A DNA stretch of 64,000 bases, from contig NZ_CP049259.1 in the NCBI RefSeq assembly GCF_011047315.1, positions 2,971,716 to 3,035,715 of the forward strand, written 5' to 3'. A program made the position numbers and the translations under genes. This DNA is from Altererythrobacter sp. BO-6 (lineage in GTDB: Bacteria; Pseudomonadota; Alphaproteobacteria; Sphingomonadales; Sphingomonadaceae). Below the pieces are notes generated by a model. It saw nothing but the letters and a program-made list of their open reading frames with translations, was not told the origin of the DNA and ran no database searches. Shown here piece after piece: positions 27,318-37,188 of the stretch. Position 1 is the stretch's first letter; every line of letters begins with the position of its first letter.

Positions 27318-27846
27318 TATTCTCTTGATCCTCGTTGGCGCCGCCGAAGAGGGTGGGCACTCCGGGCCGGTGGCGCTCGGCCTGCAGGACTACCAGTGGG
27401 TTTCGCTTTCGATGCTCATCCTGGTGGGCATCTTCATCTGGAAGAAGGTTCCCGGGCTCATTACCGGCGGGCTCGATGCCAAGATTCAGGCGATCAAGGA
27501 CCAGCTCGACGAAGCCAAGAGCCTGCGCGCTGAGGCCGAAGCGCTGCGTGACGAATATGCCGCCAAGCTCAAGGATGCCGAAAAGCATGCCGAAGCGATG
27601 CTGGCCAATGCCGAGCGCGATGCCAATTCGATCCTCGCGAAGGCAGAGGAAGACGGCAAGCTGATGGTCGAGCGCCGCAAGCGCATGGCGGAAGACAAGA
27701 TCGCCGCCGCCGAGCGTGAAGCGGTTGAGGGTGTCAAGGCGGTCGCCGTGGGGGCCGCTGCCGCCGCCGCGCGCAAGTTGATCGCTGAAAAGCACGATGC
27801 GAGCGCCGACAAGAAGCTGGCGGACGAAATGATCGCATCGATCTGA
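27310..27846 (+). CDS. atpF: F0F1 ATP synthase subunit b
   Basis: A 178-residue stator subunit. After a short periplasmic start, the membrane helix is WVSLSMLILVGIFIWKKVPG (about residues 30-49), followed by a long coiled-coil region rich in Ala, Glu, Asp and Lys. It is the last gene of the F0 operon; a good intrinsic terminator starts 27 bases after its stop. The F1 genes are not in this window, as is usual when F0 and F1 are split in alphaproteobacteria. Confidence 0.95.
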   Translation: MADILLILVGAAEEGGHSGPVALGLQDYQWVSLSMLILVGIFIWKKVPGLITGGLDAKIQAIKDQLDEAKSLRAEAEALRDEYAAKLKDAEKHAEAMLANAERDANSILAKAEEDGKLMVERRKRMAEDKIAAAEREAVEGVKAVAVGAAAAAARKLIAEKHDASADKKLADEMIASI

Positions 27847-27872
27847 TTGCGCGTCAGAACGATTTCAGGAAG

Positions 27873-27897
27873 GGCGGCCCGCGTGGCCGCCTTTTTT
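27873..27897 (+). terminator. Intrinsic terminator of the F0 operon
   Basis: The stem GGCGGCC / GGCCGCC (7 bp) has the 5-base loop cgcgt and is followed by six T residues. It is placed right after the atpF stop. Confidence 0.9.
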
Positions 27898-27980
27898 GTT
27901 GTGCGAAAGGGGCTTGGCAGAGCGGCAAATGTCTTTAATGCGAACCATTCGCAGAAACTTCCAGCAGGACTCCCTCGATC

Positions 27981-28541
27981 GTGAACCGCCTTTTCCTGAC
28001 CAAGCTCCACCTGATCCTGGCTGCCTTCATGTTCCCGGCGGTGCTGATGTTCCTCGCCACCGGCGCGCTTTACACCTGGGGCAGCAAGGGCGAGTGGTTT
28101 GAAAACAGCTATGAGGTGACGCTGGCAGAACCCTATGCCACGCAGAGCCAGGGTGATCTTACCTCCGTTGCCGTGCAAGTGCTGTTGGGCAATAATGTCC
28201 CGATCCCGAGCGGTGCCGAAAGCCTGTCGGGCGAGGGCGCGGAACAGGAGCTGAGCTGGACCGGCGCGCGCTCCGAAGTCAGCGTGACGGCTACCGACAA
28301 TCCGATGGCTGCCAAGGTGACCGTCAAGGAAGCGAGCTTCCACCGCTGGCTGGTCCAGCTGCACAAGGCCAAGGGCAGCACGATCTTCAAGGCCTATGCG
28401 ACGTTCCTCGCCTTCACCCTGTTCGTGCTGGTCGCCAGCGGGGTGGTGATGGGCCTGCAATCGCCGCCGCTGCGCCGCCTGACGATTGGCAGCAGTGCAG
28501 CCGGTGTCGTCGGCTTCGTGGCCTTCGTGCTGCTCGGCTAG
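27981..28541 (+). CDS. PepSY-associated-like membrane protein
   Basis: A 186-residue protein with an N-terminal helix (LTKLHLILAAFMFPAVLMFLATGALY), a periplasmic segment of about 95 residues, and two C-terminal helices (FLAFTLFVLVASGVVMGL and SAAGVVGFVAFVLL). The pattern of a K-x-H helix, then FHRWLVQLHKAKG before the next helix, resembles PepSY-associated TM proteins often linked to iron or redox functions. Similarity is by pattern only. The start codon is GTG. It is convergent with the quinone oxidoreductase gene (4-base overlap). Confidence 0.65.
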   Translation: MNRLFLTKLHLILAAFMFPAVLMFLATGALYTWGSKGEWFENSYEVTLAEPYATQSQGDLTSVAVQVLLGNNVPIPSGAESLSGEGAEQELSWTGARSEVSVTATDNPMAAKVTVKEASFHRWLVQLHKAKGSTIFKAYATFLAFTLFVLVASGVVMGLQSPPLRRLTIGSSAAGVVGFVAFVLLG

Positions 28542-29518
28542 ACACCCGGTTCGAACACCACTTTGCCGACAAGCTCACGGCGGGCCATCGCCTCGAACCC
28601 TTCGCGCCAGCGCGACAGCGGCAGCACGCGGTCGATGGCGGGTTTGATCCGGCCGTCCGAAGCAAGCTGCGCGATCTGCGCGCTGATCGCTGCACCGCGT
28701 TCGGGAAAGCGTCGGGCATATTCGCCGGCGCGCAGGCCGATGATCGAGAAGCCCTTGATCAGCGGAATGTTGGTGGGAATTTCCGTTATCCGCCCACTGG
28801 TGAAGCCGACCACGACCAGGCTGCCGCCAAAGGCCACACAGCGGGTGCATTCGTCGAACACGTCGCCACCCACCGGATCGAACACGATGTCTGCCAGTGC
28901 CCCGCCGGTGATGTCGCTCACCTGTTCGCGGAAGCGGCCCTCGGCCAGAATCACCGCTTCAGGCGCATAGAGCGCTTCGATGCGGACGCGTTTGCTCTCG
29001 ACTCCGGTCGCAGCGATGACCTTCGCGCCCATTGCCTTGGCGAGATCGACCGCGGCGAGGCCCACCCCGCCGCTGGCCCCGGTCACCAGCACCCATTGGC
29101 CGGGCCTGAGCTCGCACAGCTCGACGAGGCCGGTGTAGGCGGTCGAATAGGCCGCGCCCATCGCGGCGCCCTGCGCAAAGCTGAGGCCTTGGGGCAGCGG
29201 GCTAAGCCCGCGTTCGGAAATGCTGGCGAATTCGGCGAAGGCGCCGGTCTTGTTGCCGCCGATCACCCGGTCGCCCGGCGCGAAGCCGCTGGCGGGATCG
29301 GCTTCGATCACTTCGCCGGCCATTTCGAGCCCGCTGGTGAAGGGCACTTCGGGTTTGAACTGGTATTTGCCCTGCGTCATCAAGAGGTCGGGAAAATTGA
29401 GCGAAGCGGCCTGCACCCGAACCAGCACTTCGCCGGGCTGGCGCTGCGGCTGCGGTAGCTCGGCTAGCTCAACGCCATCAAGACTATCCGTAAGCTCAAT
29501 TACCCTAAGTGCTTGCAT
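28538..29518 (-). CDS. NADPH:quinone oxidoreductase, zinc-independent MDR family
   Basis: A 326-residue medium-chain dehydrogenase/reductase. The N-terminal GroES-like domain (LPQPQRQPGEVLVRVQAASL) is followed by a Rossmann fold with VLVTGASGGVGLAAVDLAKAMGA (about residues 142-164; the glycine motif is GASGGVGLAA). Zinc-binding cysteines of true alcohol dehydrogenases are absent. Members reduce quinones or alpha,beta-unsaturated carbonyls with NADPH. The ATG at 29518 is preferred to the TTG immediately before it. Immediately upstream lies a palindromic repeat at 29529-29608. Confidence 0.9.
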   Translation of the reverse strand: MQALRVIELTDSLDGVELAELPQPQRQPGEVLVRVQAASLNFPDLLMTQGKYQFKPEVPFTSGLEMAGEVIEADPASGFAPGDRVIGGNKTGAFAEFASISERGLSPLPQGLSFAQGAAMGAAYSTAYTGLVELCELRPGQWVLVTGASGGVGLAAVDLAKAMGAKVIAATGVESKRVRIEALYAPEAVILAEGRFREQVSDITGGALADIVFDPVGGDVFDECTRCVAFGGSLVVVGFTSGRITEIPTNIPLIKGFSIIGLRAGEYARRFPERGAAISAQIAQLASDGRIKPAIDRVLPLSRWREGFEAMARRELVGKVVFEPGV

Positions 29519-29528
29519 CAACGTCTTT

Positions 29529-29608
29529 CGTCATTGCGAGCGAAGCGAAGCAATCCATCGTTCAGCAGTGGATTGCCGCGTCGCCCTATCGGGCTCCTCG
29601 CAATGACG
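29529..29608. repeat. REP-like nested inverted repeat
   Basis: CGTCATTGCGAG (29529-29540) is perfectly inverted at 29597-29608 (CTCGCAATGACG). Inside it GCAATCCA (29550-29557) is inverted as TGGATTGC (29569-29576). The element fills almost all of the gap between the quinone oxidoreductase and gloB genes. The sequence ATTGCGAGCGAAGCGAAGCA is a well-known dispersed repeat in many proteobacterial genomes. No second copy was noticed in this window. Confidence 0.85.
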
Positions 29609-29615
29609 AGAAGAC

Positions 29616-30371
29616 TTAGAAATTGTCCTTGGCGGCTCGCAATGCGGCAAAGGTCTCATGCGGTGCGTTGCCGCCCCAGCGCGCCTGCATGTCGTCATTG
29701 TCGGCACGCAGGAAGGGGTTGGTGGCGAGTTCGCGCGCAAGTTGCGTCGGCACAGTCCATTCGCCCTTGGCGCGCTTGGCATCGATTTCGGCGGCGTAGT
29801 CTTGCAGCGCGGCATTGTCGGGGTCAGCATGCAGGGCGAATTTCGCGTTCGACTGAGTGTATTCATGCGCGCAATAGAGCGTGGTTTCCGGCGGCAGCGC
29901 CTTGATCCGGGCAAGGCTGTCCCAGAACTGCTTCGGCTCGCCTTCGAACATCCGGCCGCAGCCCAGCGCAAACACGCTGTCACCCACGAAGGCCACGCCC
30001 GCCTGAGGGATATAATAGGCGATATGCCCATTGGTGTGGCCGGACACGTCGATCACTTCTGCGGTGAAGCTGCCCAGCGCCACGGCATCGCCATGCGCCA
30101 CCACCCGGTCGATGGATGAGATCTTTTCAACCTCCTGCGGGGCGATCACTTTCGCTCCGGTTGCGGCAACGATATCCGCATTGCCGCCGGCGTGATCGGG
30201 GTGCCAGTGCGTGTTCCAGATCTGGGTGATGGTCCAGCCCTTGGTCTCGGCCTGGCGCAGATATTCCTTGCCATCGGGCGTGTCGATCGCGGCGGTTTCG
30301 CCGCTGACAGGATCGTAGATGAGGAATCCGTAATTGTCGGACAGGCAGGGGAACTGGTGAATTTCTAGCAT
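29616..30371 (-). CDS. gloB: Hydroxyacylglutathione hydrolase (glyoxalase II)
   Basis: A 251-residue metallo-beta-lactamase-fold enzyme that hydrolyses S-lactoylglutathione in methylglyoxal detoxification. The binuclear metal motif THWHPDHAGGN (about residues 53-63) is intact. Further ligands lie in DVSGHTNGHIAYY (about 110) and in the segment ALGCGRMFEG. The C-terminal glutathione-binding part has CAHEYTQSNAKFAL and ends with NAPHETFAALRAAKDNF. The ATG at 30371 gives the family start MLEIHQFPCLSDNYGFL; the longer upstream open frame is not family-like. Confidence 0.96.
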   Translation of the reverse strand: MLEIHQFPCLSDNYGFLIYDPVSGETAAIDTPDGKEYLRQAETKGWTITQIWNTHWHPDHAGGNADIVAATGAKVIAPQEVEKISSIDRVVAHGDAVALGSFTAEVIDVSGHTNGHIAYYIPQAGVAFVGDSVFALGCGRMFEGEPKQFWDSLARIKALPPETTLYCAHEYTQSNAKFALHADPDNAALQDYAAEIDAKRAKGEWTVPTQLARELATNPFLRADNDDMQARWGGNAPHETFAALRAAKDNF

Positions 30372-30439
30372 GGCTTGCACCCTAAAAGCGATCAGGGGTT
30401 TAGGGAAGTGGGGATCAGCCGAGGGCGCTGTCTCTATAG

Positions 30440-31033
30440 CTAATCGGCAAACAGCAGCTCTATCATCGCATGCAGGCGCGGAGCACCTGTCCGCTCGTCT
30501 GCCTGGAGTGAGAAGAGATTGTCGATAGTCAGGCTGACATAGCCATGGACGAGGCTCCAAAGGGCCAGGGAGCGGCTGGTACTGGGCTCAATCTCGCTGT
30601 CTGGGTCATCGCCAATTGTGACCAGCAAGTTCGCATAGAGCCGCTCCATTGCCTCATTCAGCGGTGCACTCGTGATGTCGAGTTGATCGGCGCGCCACAG
30701 CAACCGGTAACGATGGGGATGACGCAGCGCATATTTCAGCACCGCATCGGCCATGGCGCGTGCGCGGGGTAATGACGCCGGAGGCAGGCCGTCTGTCGCT
30801 GCCTCGACCAGTTGGGCCATTTCTTCGAAGTCTTGCGCCGCGAGGGCTGACAACAGCGCGCGTCGGTCCGCAAAATGGTTCGCCGGTGCGGCGTGAGACA
30901 CGCCGGCGCGTCGTGCGGTTTCGCGGATCGTGACATGATCGGCGCCGTGCGTGTCCAGCAGGTCGCGGGCTGCGGCCAGCAGCCTTGCCGCCCCGTCGCC
31001 ATTCCTTCGTCTGCTGCTTTCGATTGCGTTCAT
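30440..31033 (-). CDS. TetR/AcrR family transcriptional regulator
   Basis: A 197-residue repressor. The N-terminal helix-turn-helix (AARLLAAARDLLDTHGADHV, then IRETARRAGVSHAAPANHF, about residues 15-55) is typical of TetR. The C-terminal ligand domain (about residues 75-190) resembles TetR_C WHG-type regulators (YRLLWRADQL, LALWSLVHGYVSL). It is divergently transcribed from the DUF6640 gene, with two identical palindromes between them, so autoregulation and control of that gene are inferred. The ligand is unknown. Confidence 0.92.
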   Translation of the reverse strand: MNAIESSRRRNGDGAARLLAAARDLLDTHGADHVTIRETARRAGVSHAAPANHFADRRALLSALAAQDFEEMAQLVEAATDGLPPASLPRARAMADAVLKYALRHPHRYRLLWRADQLDITSAPLNEAMERLYANLLVTIGDDPDSEIEPSTSRSLALWSLVHGYVSLTIDNLFSLQADERTGAPRLHAMIELLFAD

Positions 31034-31055
31034 ACCGGCGAACCTGCCTCTTTAA

Positions 31056-31092
31056 TTGACGTTGTCAACCGACACTATATTGACAGTGTCAA
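31056..31092. promoter_or_regulatory. Twin palindromic operators between tetR and the DUF6640 gene
   Basis: TTGAC-N3-GTCAA occurs twice, at 31056-31068 (spacer gtt) and 31080-31092 (spacer agt), with centres exactly 24 bases apart. Each could also supply a TTGACA-type -35 box. Duplicated short palindromes in the gap between a TetR gene and its divergent target are the classic operator layout. The pair ends 8 bases before the GGAGG ribosome site of the DUF6640 gene, so repressor binding would block transcription start directly. Confidence 0.75.
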
Positions 31093-31110
31093 CGTTCACT
31101 GGAGGTGTCG

Positions 31111-31509
31111 ATGATTCGAAAATTGCTGTTCACTCTCGCGATCCTGCCTTTTGCAGTGGTTACGCCGCTGCTCGAAGTCAGTCCTACGCATGTCTTCAAT
31201 CCTGACTGGCCAGGTCACGCGCGGCTGCACAATGTCTGGCAGCTGATCACACATTGCGCGCTGGCCGCTTACATGGGTTGGCTCGTTTGGCTTCGCGGAC
31301 GGGAGCGCGAAGCCTGCGCGGTTGCGTTGATCGTGATCGGCGGCTTCCTTGCCGCATATGTGCTGAGCCCGCTTTACGGCGGGTCCATGAGCCACAGCGA
31401 TGGGATACCACTAACATTCGCCGCTCAGGGTGCGGTGATCGTGATGGTTGCTGCGGCAACGATTCTCGGCTGGTTGCTTGCTTCATCAGGGAAGCGCGAC
31501 CCGGCCTGA
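31111..31509 (+). CDS. DUF6640-like four-helix membrane protein under TetR control
   Basis: A 132-residue inner-membrane protein with about four hydrophobic segments (LLFTLAILPFAVVTPLLEV, LITHCALAAYMGWLVWL, ACAVALIVIGGFLAAYVL, AAQGAVIVMVAAATILGWLLA). The motif SPTHVFNPDWPGHARLHNVWQ between helices 1 and 2 (about residues 24-44) is its most distinctive part and contains several His and Trp residues. I believe this is the DUF6640 family, but function is unknown. The ATG at 31111 has GGAGG 5 bases upstream; a GTG two codons earlier is less likely. Confidence 0.75.
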   Translation: MIRKLLFTLAILPFAVVTPLLEVSPTHVFNPDWPGHARLHNVWQLITHCALAAYMGWLVWLRGREREACAVALIVIGGFLAAYVLSPLYGGSMSHSDGIPLTFAAQGAVIVMVAAATILGWLLASSGKRDPA

Positions 31510-31517
31510 AGTTACGC

Positions 31518-31554
31518 AAAGAAAGGCCCGCCTGCTCTTGCGAGCAGACGGGCC
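31518..31554 (-). terminator. Intrinsic terminator after rpsA
   Basis: A 13-bp stem with one mismatch (31525-31537 with 31542-31554, loop ttgc) is followed on the minus strand by TTTCTTTG. It lies between the convergent ends of rpsA and the DUF6640 gene. The T run favours the rpsA direction; the plus side has no T run. Confidence 0.75.
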
Positions 31555-31582
31555 CTCATTCCCATAAAGCGAGGGTAGAAGC

Positions 31583-33289
<1,707 letters not shown>

Positions 33290-33502
33290 AGTTCAGGGTT
33301 TCCTGTTCACATGTTTGCTACCGGCCACCGGTTTTTCCGGGGTCTTTCTCCGTCCCCCATGCACGATTGCACAGGTGTACGGGGCAAGAGGCCGACATCT
33401 CCGCGGGGCCGCATGCCGTCGCGAAGGTCCGTTCGATCCAAGGATGTCCGGGACGGGCGCGCGCCTAGGACAATGACCTGCGAAAAGCAAGCGATTTGCG
33501 GC

Positions 33503-34123
33503 CTAGCGCAGCGCAGTCTCGACCGCTTCGATGGCGATCTCGATCGCCTGCTCGCGATTGCAGCTGGTGGTGTCGATCACCAACGCATCGGGTGCGGCCC
33601 GCAAGGGGGCGTCCTTGCGGTTGATGTCCCGCGCGTCGCGCGCGACGATGTCGCGCTCGATTTCGATCAAGGGCAGTTCGATCTCGCGGTCCTGCATCTC
33701 CAGCCAGCGGCGCCGTGCGCGTTCCTGTACACTGGCGGTGATGAAGAGCTTCACGTCAGCCTCGGGCGCGATAACTGTGCCGATGTCACGCCCGTCCAGC
33801 ACGGCGCCGCCGGGCTGCGTGGCGAAAGCGCGTTGGCGCTCGTAAAGGGCAAGGCGGACGGCGGGATGGATCGAGACCCGGCTGGCATAGCCGCCGGTCT
33901 CCTCGCTGCGGAGGATCGGATCGCCCAGCAAGTCGTCAGGGAACTGACACCCCGCCAGCGCATCGGCCGGATCGTCGGGGTCGCCGCCATTGAGCTGCAC
34001 CTGCCGGCCGACTGCGCGATACAGTAGCCCGGTGTCGAGATGCGGCAGGCCGAAATGCGCGGCGATTGCCTTAGCTATGGTGCCTTTGCCTGAAGCAGTG
34101 GGGCCGTCGACTGCGATGATCAT
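33503..34123 (-). CDS. cmk: Cytidylate kinase
   Basis: A 206-residue P-loop kinase that phosphorylates CMP and dCMP. The Walker A sequence is DGPTASGKGTIAKA (about residues 6-19), followed by LDTGLLYRAVGRQV for CMP binding. The segment VLDGRDIGTVIAPEADVKLF (about 115-134) carries the conserved GRDIGT. Length is slightly short for the family. The ATG at 34123 is chosen because MIIAVDGPTASG is the family start; its ribosome site is weak. Confidence 0.95.
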   Translation of the reverse strand: MIIAVDGPTASGKGTIAKAIAAHFGLPHLDTGLLYRAVGRQVQLNGGDPDDPADALAGCQFPDDLLGDPILRSEETGGYASRVSIHPAVRLALYERQRAFATQPGGAVLDGRDIGTVIAPEADVKLFITASVQERARRRWLEMQDREIELPLIEIERDIVARDARDINRKDAPLRAAPDALVIDTTSCNREQAIEIAIEAVETALR

Positions 34124-34170
34124 GCGGCGGCCATAGGATCCGCAAGCCACTCCGGCAATCCGCTTGGCGC

Positions 34171-34764
34171 CTAGTCGATCTGGAAAGCGTCGATCCGGGC
34201 AGTCTTGAGCGTGCCATCGGCGCCGAACAGCAGCTTGATCCAGCCGCCACCGGTGAAATCGGCTCCACAAGACGAAATCCCTTCACCTTCGCCCGCTTCG
34301 CCAGCGCTGAGGCAAGTGACTTTGACTTCCGGCAGGAACGCGCGCACATTTTTCAGCACGTCACCTTGCTGGCGCGCATCGCCGATCCCCAATGCGGCAA
34401 TTGGTCCAGTGTCCGGGTAAACGTCGATCAGCTTGATCGCGAGCTTTGGCCCACCAAAGATATGCACGACGCCGCTTTCGTCTTCCCATTCGCAAAGGAT
34501 ATCGCCGTCGTCGCAGATCTCTCCGTTGCGAAGGCGCCCGACCGCTTGCGGCAGCACCTCTTCTCCTAGTGGGTATTTCGAGAAGCTTGTTCCGGCGCGC
34601 TGCCATGGATCGGCAATTGGCGTGTCGCTGGCAGGTTGCGCTTTCGCCCCTTCGATAAATGCCTCGGCCAGTTCAGGCGGTGCAACCAGCGGCTCGCTGG
34701 CCGGCTCGCTGCCGCAAGCTGCCAACGCCATTGCAGCGAACACGATCGTCAACGCTCTTTGCAT
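34171..34764 (-). CDS. Hypothetical lipoprotein between aroA and cmk
   Basis: A 197-residue predicted lipoprotein with signal MQRALTIVFAAMALAAC (lipobox LAAC, about residue 17). The rest is a soluble domain with four more cysteines (in GEICDD, ILCEWED, VTCLSAG and SSCGADF) that could form two disulfides. The C-terminal strand pattern (GGGWIKLLFGADGTLK) looks beta-rich. No family is recognised. It interrupts the usual aroA-cmk spacing. The ATG at 34764 follows AGGAAAGG; another ATG lies eight codons upstream. Confidence 0.75.
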   Translation of the reverse strand: MQRALTIVFAAMALAACGSEPASEPLVAPPELAEAFIEGAKAQPASDTPIADPWQRAGTSFSKYPLGEEVLPQAVGRLRNGEICDDGDILCEWEDESGVVHIFGGPKLAIKLIDVYPDTGPIAALGIGDARQQGDVLKNVRAFLPEVKVTCLSAGEAGEGEGISSCGADFTGGGWIKLLFGADGTLKTARIDAFQID

Positions 34765-34852
34765 CTTCGGTGCCTTTCCTTCGCCCATTGCTGAGCATCC
34801 CTTGCCGGGCAGGCAGGGTCAACGATCAGGAAGGCCTAGTACGTCGGCTCGC

Positions 34853-36268
<1,416 letters not shown>

Positions 36269-36344
36269 CTACCCATCAAGAAAGAGAATTTTTTGCGCGG
36301 CCCGGCAAGTTCGCAAAGGGGCCCGACCAAGGGAATACAAAGAT

Positions 36345-36680
36345 ATGGCAAAGCCAGAATGGGGCACCAAGCGTTCCTGCCCCAAATGCGGGGAACGCTT
36401 CTACGATTTGGGCAAGTCGGAGCCGGTCGCTTGCATCGAATGCGGCGAGGAATGGTATCCCGAGCCGGTGCTCAAGCCGAAGCAGCCGATCCCGTTCGAG
36501 GAAGACGAGAAGAAGAAAGACGTCGATGCCGATAGCGATCTGGGCGGCGATGACGATCTCGAGGATCTGGAAGATATCGACGAGGATGACGATTCCCCGG
36601 ACAATGATGTCGACCTGGGCGGCGATGACGACCTTGGCGTCAGCACCGGTGCCGGTGACGACGATGAGGATGATAGTTAG
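36345..36680 (+). CDS. FYDLN zinc-ribbon protein (TIGR02300 family)
   Basis: A 111-residue protein conserved in alphaproteobacteria. The N-terminal 40 residues form a zinc ribbon with CPKC (about 13-16) and CIEC (about 32-35), and the hallmark FYDLG in ERFYDLGKSEP. The remainder, from about residue 55, is an Asp/Glu-rich tail with almost no hydrophobic residues and is surely disordered. Function is unknown; the acidic tail and zinc ribbon suggest a nucleic-acid or ribosome-associated role, which is only an inference. It diverges from aroA across 121 bases. Confidence 0.88.
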   Translation: MAKPEWGTKRSCPKCGERFYDLGKSEPVACIECGEEWYPEPVLKPKQPIPFEEDEKKKDVDADSDLGGDDDLEDLEDIDEDDDSPDNDVDLGGDDDLGVSTGAGDDDEDDS

Positions 36681-36960
36681 TATTTTGGCCCTCAAACGCC
36701 GGGCGCGGGCCCTCCGGCCCGCTTGGCTTTCGCGGCATTAGCCGCGACGCGCAGTCGCGCTTTGGCTGCCGCGACCAAGACCCGCCCGGCGCAAGGCCGA
36801 CCGGCCGCCCGCAGGCGCCCCATAGCGAAGCGGAGGGATTAGCGGCGAGGATGCAAGCGCGGATGCGCTTGCGAAAAACAAAAAGCTTCTTGCAATAGGG
36901 AGGCGCGCTTTATAAAGGGCGCTTCCCGCAGGCGGCAACGCCTGCACATATCGAGTGCTC
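36681..36960. other. 280-bp GC-rich spacer with hairpins and a candidate tRNA promoter
   Basis: No coding frame is supported here. The stretch opens with a strong hairpin GCGGGCC-ctcc-GGCCCGC (36705-36722) that may end the FYDLN transcript, although no T run follows. Further GC-rich inverted segments run to about 36840. The last part is more AT-rich (36870-36917) and holds TTGCAA (36890-36895) and TATAAA (36911-36916), spacing 15, a plausible promoter for tRNA-Ala. Confidence 0.5.
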
Positions 36961-37036
<76 letters not shown>

Positions 37037-37052
37037 CTCGAGACTGAACAAA

Positions 37053-37143
37053 GTCGGATTTCGGTCCGGGAGCTTCCGTCAGGGAAGTAACCAGGCAAAC
37101 AATTCGCACGCTGGCTGACGAGGTTTCGTCCGCCGGCGTTTTT
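37053..37143 (+). ncRNA. Candidate structured RNA between tRNA-Ala and ffh, unassigned
   Basis: The stretch folds as a long rod: GTCGG (37053-37057) with CCGGC (37133-37137), CGG (37062-37064) with CCG (37130-37132), 37069-37075 with 37121-37127 including wobbles, CGTCAG (37077-37082) with CTGACG (37115-37120), and CCAG (37091-37094) with CTGG (37111-37114). An unpaired GGGAAGTAA lies on the 5' side. Five T residues follow at 37139-37143, as in a terminated transcript. It sits 45 bases before ffh. It could be a divergent SRP RNA, a leader of ffh, or an independent small RNA. The consensus SRP core is not present in usual form. Confidence 0.45.
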
Positions 37144-37188
37144 CGCATTTACCGGTCCACAGGGGTCGGAAAGGAGTAACGGACAGGC

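Noticed and set aside
37053..37143. Confident assignment as 4.5S/SRP RNA (ffs)
   Set aside because: The expected core with GGAA-type tetraloop and GGAAGCAGCC in SRP order is absent; only partial resemblance remains, so it is listed as an unassigned RNA.
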